From Cephalotus follicularis (taxonomy: Eukaryota; Streptophyta; Magnoliopsida; Oxalidales; Cephalotaceae), in contig BDDD01000343.1 of the NCBI GenBank assembly GCA_001972305.1, forward strand, positions 62,001 through 126,000: DNA of 64,000 nt. Reading direction: 5' to 3'. Positions 56,880 to 64,000 of this stretch are shown here, piece by piece (the stretch's first letter is position 1; every line of letters begins with the position of its first letter). Below the pieces are notes generated by a model. That model saw only the letters and a program-made list of their open reading frames with translations. It ran no database searches and had not been told where the DNA came from. Position numbers and translations under genes: made by a program.

Positions 56880-57575
56880 CCGAGGTCAGGCTTCAAGCTT
56901 TGAAGTCTGCCTTCTAGTACGAGGTCTTGCCTTCTAGCATGAGGTCTGCCTTCAGTATGAGGTCTTGCCTTTAGTACTAAGGTCTGCCTTTAGTGCGAGG
57001 TTTTCCTTCTAGTACAATGTCTGCCTTCAGTGTGAGGTCTTGCCTTCAGTACTGAGGCTTGCCTTCAGTATGAGGTCTGCTCTAGTATGACATCCGCCTT
57101 CAGTACGAGGTCTGCCTCTAGTACGAGGTCCACCTTCAGTACGAGGTCCGCCTTCGAGTACGAGGTCTTCTTCTAGGACAAGGTCCGCCTTCAGTACGAG
57201 GTCTGCCTCTAGTACGAGGTCCTCCTTCAGTACGAGGTTTGCTTTCTAGTACGAGGTCTGCCTCTAGCATGAGGTCCACCTTCAGTACGAGGTCGGCCTT
57301 CTAGTATGAAGTATGCCTTCATTACGAGTTCTTGCCTTCATTACTGTGGTCTGCCTTCAGGATGAGGTCCACCTTCTAGTTTGAGGTCAGCCTTCAGTAC
57401 GAGATCTACTTTCAGTATGAGGTCTGCCTTCAGTACGACGTCTTGCCTTCAGTACTGAGGTTTGCCTTTAGTACGAGGTCTTGCCTTTAGTTCTGAGGTC
57501 TGCCTTCTAGTACGCGGTCTGCCTTCAGTACAAGGTCCGCATTCAATACGAGGTCTGCCTCTAGTACGAGGTCCC
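56880..57575. repeat. Minisatellite, about 18-bp unit
   Basis: Roughly 35-40 degenerate tandem copies of a unit like GAGGTCTGCCTTCAGTAC, with variants (GCCTCTAGTAC, GTCCACCTTC). It is not inside any element I can delimit. Confidence 0.92.
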
Positions 57576-57766
57576 TAATGATACGATTATTAGTCCCAGG
57601 AGGTTCTAGCCGATAATGATATGATTACTAGTCCCTGAAGGTTCTAGCCGATAATGGTACGATTACTAGTCCCTGAAGGTTATAGCCGATAATGATACGA
57701 TTACTAGTCCCTGAAGGTTCTAGCCGATAACGATACGATTACTAGTCCCATGATGGTTGTAATCGA
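57576..57766. repeat. Minisatellite, 38-bp unit, five copies
   Basis: Units start TAATGATACGATTACTAGTC and end GGTTCTAGCCGA. The starts are 38 bp apart (57576 to 57728), and the fifth copy is one base longer and diverged. It directly abuts the 18-bp array. Confidence 0.93.
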
Positions 57767-58253
57767 TAACGATTCCTAATTGAGGGTAGGAAAAGCTAGG
57801 GTTGAAAACTTGGTATTTTGCAGAGAACGGGGCTCTAACGCCAAGGTCTACCTTAGCTTCCTCGAGCTCTGCCTTAGCTTCTTTGCTCCAAGTCTGACCT
57901 CTACTTCTAAGGTCTGTAATTGACAATTGCTCTAGGCGTCGACTGTTATCTCTTAAGCATAGCGCCAACATTGTGGCCTTTGCAAAGCATCGAAGACGAT
58001 TGATAACGATTTGCAGTTTCAACCCAAAACCCTTTGAATTCCATTCTAGAGGAAGCAGTAAGTTCCAATGGTCGATTATCAGTTGAAAACCACTTTAAAG
58101 CATCAAATCCATTCCCATAAACCACAGATCGGGAGAGAGAAGAATTTGGGCAAAATGTCCCAACTCTCTAATATCTCAGATCTCCATCTAAAAGCCGTAA
58201 CATACCACAACAATCAATCTAACCCATCCATAACAATATAATTTACAGATTCA

Positions 58254-59822
58254 TGTTTAGCATAAAAATGTGTTGTTTTTAATGTGTTATTTATGATATT
58301 TTTATGCTTGGAATAGATTACTTTGGGTGTGTTATATTGATTTTCAGGTACAAGTTCTAAATGACCAAAGTGCAAAAATACTACCCAAAAGTGTGCAAAT
58401 TGGAGATTAAAAGAGTAAAGATTGAAGAAATGCCAAATTCAGCAGAAATAGAAAGTTTAGATTTTTGCCATATTTTGTAAACTAGGATTACTTTTATTCC
58501 GTTTTTGATCAACTTAGTAGTAAATAAACAATGTTAGCCGGCCAAAAACAGTAGATTAGATCAGAGAGAGGGTGGTGACAACCCTAATCCTTCTTTTCTC
58601 CTTAGTTTAGTTTTCATTATGCTTAGTAGCTAGTTTTTTAAGGTTTTGGGGAAGAACAAAGCCTAGATTGTTATTGTTTCAATTCCATCAATAAAAATCC
58701 TTGAATATTTTATTTGTTCTTCAATATTTTTGCCTTCGCACACACTTTGTTTGTCTGATTAAAATCCACACTCATCTTATCGGTGAAGCTGAAAGTTGGT
58801 GAATAAATGGAGCTTAATTCAACGGGTCTACTCATACGATTTGTCGCAACGAACACACTTCGTATAGACCTAGCATGACTACTCATACGTCTTGTCTGAT
58901 TAAAATCCACACTTCGTATAGACCTAGCATGACTACTCATACGTCTTGTCTGATTAAAATCCACACTTCGTATAGACCTAGCATGACTACTCATACGTCT
59001 TGTCTGATTAAAATCCACACTTCGTATAGACCTAGCATGACTACTCATACGTCTTGTCTGATTAAAATCCACACTTCGTATAGACCTAGCATGACTACTC
59101 ATACGTCTTGTCTGATTAAAATCCACACTTCGTATAGACCTAGCATGACTACTCATACGTCTTGTCTGATTAAAATCCACACTTCGTATAGACCTAGCAT
59201 GACTACTCATACGTCTTGTCTGATTAAAATCCACACTTCGTATAGACCTAGCATGACTACTCATACGTCTTGTCTGATTAAAATCCACACTTCGTATAGA
59301 CCTAGCATGACTACTCATACGTCTTGTCTGATTAAAATCCACACTTCGTATAGACCTAGCATGACTACTCATACGTCTTGTCTGATTAAAATCCACACTT
59401 CGTATAGACCTAGCATGACTACTCATACGTCTTGTCATCACCGCCACACTCCGTATCGACCTAGCTGCCGTTGTTTATCAAGGTATGATCGGTCAACTAC
59501 ATGGAATTGTTCAATACAATCTACGGTGAGTTTCTATACCCTAAACCGCTTTTTAATTATATTTTCTCTTAGTTTTTATTCATTGCTTTAATTAGTTTTA
59601 ATTTGCACGTGTTATTTTATTTTATTTTATTTCTCGTTTTCAATTGTTTTATTTTATTTTGCATAATTAGGAGTAGTTTTCGATAGTTTATCTCATAAAT
59701 TGTTATACTTTGCCTAGGTTGGATAAATTACAACTAGTTTACGTTTCCCTGCGTTCGACCCGTTACTGCATGATCCGTGCACTTGCGGCTATAAATATTA
59801 AAACATTCTAAATAAGTGAACA
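58254..59822 (+). mobile_element. T2: Athila-like solo LTR (1569 bp) with perfect TSD
   Basis: TGTTTAGCAT...AGTGAACA, with ATTCA at 58249-58253 and 59823-59827. It is the same family as T1 in the opposite orientation. It has the GCATAAAAAT / ATTTTTATGC inverted repeat at its start. It lacks the TCGA array present in T1. It has no primer site or coding region. Confidence 0.92.
58855..59445. repeat. 54-bp tandem array in T2, about 10-11 copies
   Basis: The unit runs from CTTCGTATAGACCTAGCATG through ACTCATACGTCTTGTC to AAAATCCACA and is almost identical between copies, so it was recently homogenised. Because 54 is divisible by 3, both strands stay open across it, giving false repetitive proteins. 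Confidence 0.95.
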
Positions 59823-60538
59823 ATTCACTCAATATGTAAGTTCATAGCATATCTACAGAACATACCTCAATAACTGTTAAATCATTGATCTGATCCTTCC
59901 TTCAGGTTCTATGCTCTACCATGAGTCCAACGACTCATTCCTTTCTCCAATCTGAGCTTTCTCTCTCAAATTCCCTCTCTCATTGTCTCTCTAAAACCAG
60001 AGGCAATAAAATGAGAGTATGAGAATGAACGGGAGATGAGAGTAGAAGCGTATATGAGAAGCTGAATTGTCTATATATTTAGAGACTTATTTTGGGCCGA
60101 AAAATCCACAACCTGCCCTTGACCTCACAATGTATAAGCCCTATAATTTTATGTAAATGTTTGAAATAAATAATATTGTGAAATGGAGTCTTGGAAATGT
60201 TATTTTATTGATGGATTGTAATTGTGATATGTAATATATTTCCCTTCATGAATTATGTGGTTGAGTAGCATTTAATCAAAGTGGAGGAATAAAGGTAGAT
60301 TAATATAGGACCCAATTCTTAATAATTCTCCAGAATAGAAAAAGGCGGCATCCCTGTCTTCTTTCCTGGAGAATTAGTCACTCTCCTTATTAAATATCAC
60401 GCCTGGACTCGTCAAAAACAGAAGAGAAAGAGAGACAGTGGGGAAAAGAGAAGAGAAAGAAGAGAAAGGGAAAACAAAAGAGACAGCGGGGAAGAGGAAG
60501 AAAAACGGTAGACAAAGGGAGAAAGAGAGAGCGTTGAG

Positions 60539-60560
60539 CAGAGAGAGAGAGAGAGAGAGA
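60539..60560. repeat. (GA)n microsatellite
   Basis: About 11 GA units inside the GA-rich block of the R7 LTR. Confidence 0.95.
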
Positions 60561-60864
60561 AAAGCTCAGGATTGACACAGGTGAAGCTTGAGGTACTGGA
60601 AGTTCGTCAGTTTTGCAGCAGAATCCTCCATTGTTAGGAGCTCATCAGTTACTATTGAGGTAGGTTATACTATTTGCTGCATTTATCTATTTCAATGAAT
60701 TGCATGAATTGTTACTATTACTGAGTGTTGATTTCATGTTAGGGGGCTGGATTGGGAACTGAATATGGTTTATAAACTGATTTTACTGGTTTTGAAATGG
60801 ATTGTAGTGGATTTTGACATGGTTTTGACTGATTCTTGAACTGTTCCAGGTTGCCACTTCTGTT

Positions 60865-61035
60865 AAAACCGTCAAAGCTTCATGCCTTTAATACTAAACA
60901 CGTCAACACTTTGTATGTTAAGCGTCGATGCCTAGCACAATGCTTTATGACTTTAATACTAAACATGTCAATGCTTTGTGTATTAAGTGTTGACGCCTAG
61001 CGCAGACAGTCGGCGCTTAGGTGCGTCGACGTCTA
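60865..61035. repeat. TCGA-dyad array in R7 LTR
   Basis: Cores at 60903/60925 (22 bp), 60968/60990/61010 (22 and 20 bp) and 61026. The word is GCGTCGACGC with TCAA and TTGA variants. Confidence 0.8.
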
Positions 61036-61624
61036 ATGCCTTGCCTTAGCTAAATTTCACGGTTTTACATAGTTTTCGATTTCAAACAGTTTTCTTCCCA
61101 AATGGATTCCATAGGAAGCCTCCCTAAGGCCTTATAACCTATGAAAATGCTGTTTAACATATCTAATTTCTAAATTGATCTTCCAAAGTCAACCTTAAAG
61201 AGAGAAGTTTTGTAAAAAGTGCTTTATGATCATTAAAATGGATTTCAAAATGGATTTCAAAAATGATTAGGATAGCTTCATTGGGATATCCGGATGCGGA
61301 TATCGTAGTTGGACTTCCTCTCCATTGCTTTACGAACTTCGATAGGGACCAACAAAACGGTTACAGAAAACATATATGAAAATGGTTTTTATAAACTGTT
61401 TTGACGGATGTGGATCCTACGTGATCCTTAATGTTAGGTCCCTATCATTTCCATGGTAATACGGGTACGGGCTATGGGTATTATATGGTTATGATTGATG
61501 GTTGTTATTATTTGAGACCTAACAAGATAACCTCATTTATAATCTTCATTTCTGTCGCGAGGATTATGGGCGTTAGATCACATCACTGGAGGCTGTGGAC
61601 ATCTCTTTAGGGGTGGTCCAATGG

Positions 61625-61775
61625 CGCCTACGGGTTAGGACCGCTTTTACGACCTAACATTGTGTCTACGGGTTAGGACTGTTTTTAAGGCCTAACATTA
61701 TTTTTACGGGTTATGACTGTTTTTACGGCCTAACATTATGATTATAGGCTAGGACCCTTTTTGACTGCCTAGTAT
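61625..61775. repeat. Tandem repeat, about 40-bp unit, in R7 LTR
   Basis: About four units of the type ACGGGTTAGGACTGTTTTT followed by GGCCTAACATT. It occupies the same LTR place as the CTTGTTCACTTGG repeats of R4. Confidence 0.8.
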
Positions 61776-62714
61776 TGATGTGGTCAGCGTTATCTCTTCC
61801 CCACTCAGCTACAACCCTGAAAAGGTAGGTAGTCGATGGGAGTACTATCTTGGGATAGAGAGGTAGAGAAGTATTTGACCCTACGGATTGTTTGTCCCTA
61901 TGTATGATTCCTGATTATTTATAGAGTGTCTGCAGGCCTATGGCTTTTGATGTGACTAGGACTAGCCAAGTATACCCCGCTTAGGGACGATTGGTATATT
62001 GAAGCTGTCCGCAATTGGTATTCATACATATAACATGTCATGCATATATATATGGTTATACTGTTTTACTGTTACATACATAGCATATAGTATACCTACC
62101 CGAATATATATCGTTGACCCATTTTATCGTAATGGAACGGGTCAGGTACATGTGACAGATTGCAATGAGACAGACTGAGAAGGATAGGATGCTTAAGGAA
62201 GATTATAGGATAATAATTAGATTTTGCTATCTATCATGTATATATGGTTTTGCTTGTATGAGTTGTCATAAAAAGGGCTTAATGTATAAGATACATGTTT
62301 TATTTCAGCTATCGATCTGCCGACTTGTGGCAGTGCTTAAGATATATGTGTGTTGATGTATTGGATATCGATGGGTTCATCATTTGAGGTATTAGAATGT
62401 ATATTTCTGGATTTCCTCCTACGGGAGTGTGGTTTGCTAAGGGTTGAGCCCACTTTTATAAAATATGTTTTTCTTTACAAGGGGCACAGTCCGATAAACG
62501 GATACTACATGCCTGATTTTCATAAAATTAGAAGAGTTAGAATATATATATATATATATATAGGAATGATTATTCTGCTTGCATGACTTTGACTTAAAGT
62601 TTTAAATTTATAGCACTTTTGGGAGTATGAATATATATGATTGAATGGATTGAATGAATGACATTTCACGCATCGGATCGTGGGGGTTTCCCCGTGGCTC
62701 AAGGCTTGACAACT

Positions 62715-62728
62715 TGGTATCAAAGCCC
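62715..62728 (+). other. R7 primer-binding site (tRNA-Met type, one mismatch)
   Basis: TGGTATCAAAGCCC, 3 bp after the LTR end. The common form is TGGTATCAGAGC. Confidence 0.85.
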
Positions 62729-62904
62729 AAAAATATGCTGGATATGCCAGGATAGGATTCTTGGCTATTAGGAGTTGAAAGTGATTGACTGAATAAAGTG
62801 CACTTTAGAGTTATTTGGAATTACGGAGATAATAAATGTTATATTGAGTTTCTTGGAATTATTATTGTGAAAGTTGATAGCTGACTTTTGTCTCTTATAT
62901 AAGG

Positions 62905-63960
62905 TAGGTACGGAAGGCCGACGTGGAAATACCGCAATAGGAGGTAGAACAAGGTCGACAATTAGACGGATTTGAGCTAATAAAGCCACGGAAGAAGAAA
63001 GTGCAGCCCATGAAGCAGAAAATGTTGCTCCTACCCATGAAAGGCCCAGGGGTGTGCTATGATGGCTGGAATGAATGAATTCATGCAACGTTATAGGATT
63101 GCAGCAAACCAAACCCCAACCGAAAGACCGGTTAGGCGTGCAATAGAAGCACCAGAGAAAACCCCAACAGGAAGACCAGCTGGGCGTGCAAAAAGAGCAA
63201 GGAGATCAGTTGATATGCCTTCACGAAGGGAGGATCCCTTAATCAGATTTTTGAAGTTAATACCTCCAGTTTTTATTGGAGCTGATGCAATGACCTCTGA
63301 GAGATGGATGATACAAATGGAGAAAATCTTTGATGTCTTGGGATGTTCGGATTCAGACAAAATTGCCTTCGCCACTTATATGTTGCAACGTGAGGCGGAA
63401 CATTGGTGGAGGATGGTTAAATCCTCATGGGAAGAATCGGGGGTGCATAAGTCTTAGTACTTGTTTGTAAAAGAATTTAATGAAAAATATTTTCCCGAGA
63501 TAGAGACTGATAAGATGGAAGCTAAGTTCCTTGGTTTGGTGCAAGGTGGTATGACGATACCCCAGTATGAAGCCAAGTTCATTGAGTTGGCAAGAGTTTC
63601 TCCTCACATGGTCAACACAGAGACCAGAAATGCTAAAAATTTCCTTAATAGGCTTAGACCAGACATCAGACTGAGGCTGGTACCGCATTGATTGAGATCT
63701 TTTTCCGAGATAGCTAGTAGGACCAGGGAGATTGAGTCTTTATCTGATCACTTACGTAATTTGAGGATCCAGACTGGTAACAAGAGACCATCATCTTTGG
63801 GCGGACAATCAGGGAGGAGTTCTGGGAGTAGCAACAAGTCCCTGAGGTCAAGGAACAACAGTTCTAGACAGGGTTGCTCACCTCAGATCCATCTGGATTT
63901 TTTGGTCAGAGAGGACAATTCAGAGGGTCTCACAGAGGGGTAGTAAGTAGGGCTCCCAAC
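62905..63960 (+). pseudogene. R7 gag, two in-frame stops and an upstream frameshift
   Basis: An N-terminal stretch (about 62970-63050, EESAAHEAENVAPTHERP) is one base out of frame with the main frame from 63059 (MAGMNEFMQRYRIAA). The core reads MTSERWMIQMEKIFDVLG and YMLQREAEHWWRMVKSSWEE. After a TAG at 63455-63457 come FVKEFNEKYFPEIETDKME and MTIPQYEAKFIELARVSPHM. A TGA at 63689-63691 precedes RSFSEIASRTREIESL and a Ser/Arg-rich tail. All three pieces from 63059 are in one frame. A zinc knuckle would be expected just beyond the window. Confidence 0.88.
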
Positions 63961-64000
63961 GGAGAGAGCTGAGGAAGACGTGGTCTCAGGGAGGTCGCTC

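Larger units (their letters stand above)
57767..60130 (-). mobile_element. H: decayed LTR-like remnant carrying T2
   Basis: It contains blocks reminiscent of the R4 LTR on the minus strand: a TCGA-type site pair near 57938-57965, then AAATCCATTCCCATAAACCAC and a GA-rich stretch (58130-58150), then C/T-rich sequence at 59935-60000. No clear LTR ends, TSD or coding region. T2 sits at 58254-59822. The assignment rests on resemblance only. Confidence 0.45.
60131..62711 (+). repeat. R7 5' LTR (about 2.58 kb)
   Basis: It starts TGTATAAGCCC and ends CAAGGCTTGACA next to the primer site. It includes a GA-rich block (60420-60560), a TCGA array (60870-61030), a repeat of ACGGGTTAGGACTGTTTTT-like units (61625-61775) and the reverse complement of R4's AAAGTGCTATAA phrase (62605-62625). 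The left boundary is inferred from similarity to other LTR starts, with no TSD check possible. Confidence 0.75.
60131..64000 (+). mobile_element. R7: Ty3/gypsy retrotransposon, 5' LTR and gag, cut by window end
   Basis: LTR 60131-62711, primer site 62715-62728, leader and gag to the right edge. LTR and leader resemble R4, of which R7 may be a more complete relative. Gag is interrupted by stops. The element continues beyond the window. Confidence 0.87.

Noticed and set aside
57576..57766. 38-bp repeats as CRISPR
   Set aside because: Units abut directly with no spacers.
58710..59591. Repetitive proteins of about 240 residues on both strands
   Set aside because: By-product of a 54-bp tandem repeat, whose length is a multiple of three; no start context or homologous domain, and it lies inside a solo LTR.

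Overview
This window is plant nuclear DNA, almost certainly from an angiosperm with a large, repeat-rich genome. I find no host gene, tRNA, rRNA, CRISPR array or prokaryotic feature. Nearly everything can be assigned to nested LTR retrotransposons of the Ty3/gypsy superfamily. The evidence is paired LTRs with TG...CA ends, initiator-tRNA-Met primer-binding sites (TGGTATCAGAGC type), polypurine tracts, gag/protease/RT/integrase relics and target-site duplications (TSDs). I cannot name the species. There are two N gaps (18829-19384 and 50468-50939) and a single N at 29446.

Nesting, using my own labels. R3 (minus strand) is the outermost element seen from 20885 to 56664; the left part of its 3' LTR lies beyond the window. 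R1 (minus, 1-20884, chromovirus-like, with broken integrase, RNase H, RT, protease and gag) sits inside R3's left LTR. R2 (minus, 7354-20549) sits inside R1's LTR. R2's 5' LTR in turn holds solo LTR S1 (15095-17379) and Athila-like solo LTR T1 (18519-20190). R3's left LTR also holds solo LTR S2 (22039-24769) and the whole of R4 (25387-42233). R4 holds R5 (27566-36124), and R5 holds solo LTR S3 (29731-32029), which splits R5's gag zinc knuckle. R3's internal region holds R6 (plus, 43713 to the gap before 50940), an Athila/Tat-type element with the only long open frame in the window (1015 codons, gag-protease without RT). R3's 5' LTR holds solo LTR S4 (53980-56281). To the right lie two minisatellites (56880-57766), a decayed LTR (H) carrying a second Athila-like solo LTR (T2, 58254-59822), and the 5' LTR plus broken gag of another element, R7 (60131-64000).

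Most copies are non-autonomous or dead. R1 has an altered RT catalytic motif (FIGD), R4 keeps only 528 bp between 3.9-kb LTRs, R5 has lost most of pol, and R7 gag has stops. R2 and R3 share an odd chimeric internal region that contains the front part of an R4/R7-type LTR.

The most unusual signal is a set of arrays of short dyad-symmetric sites centred on TCGA, in the LTRs of at least eight of these elements. Sites lie about 19-23 bp apart (two DNA turns), often in pairs, with unrelated spacers. The palindrome arms are element-specific: GCGTCGACGC in most, GACATCGATGTC in S3, GACGTCGATGC in T1 and CAGTCGACTG in S4. I do not recognise these arrays as a named feature. Their function is unknown, and cis-regulatory DNA binding or RNA dimerisation are only hypotheses.
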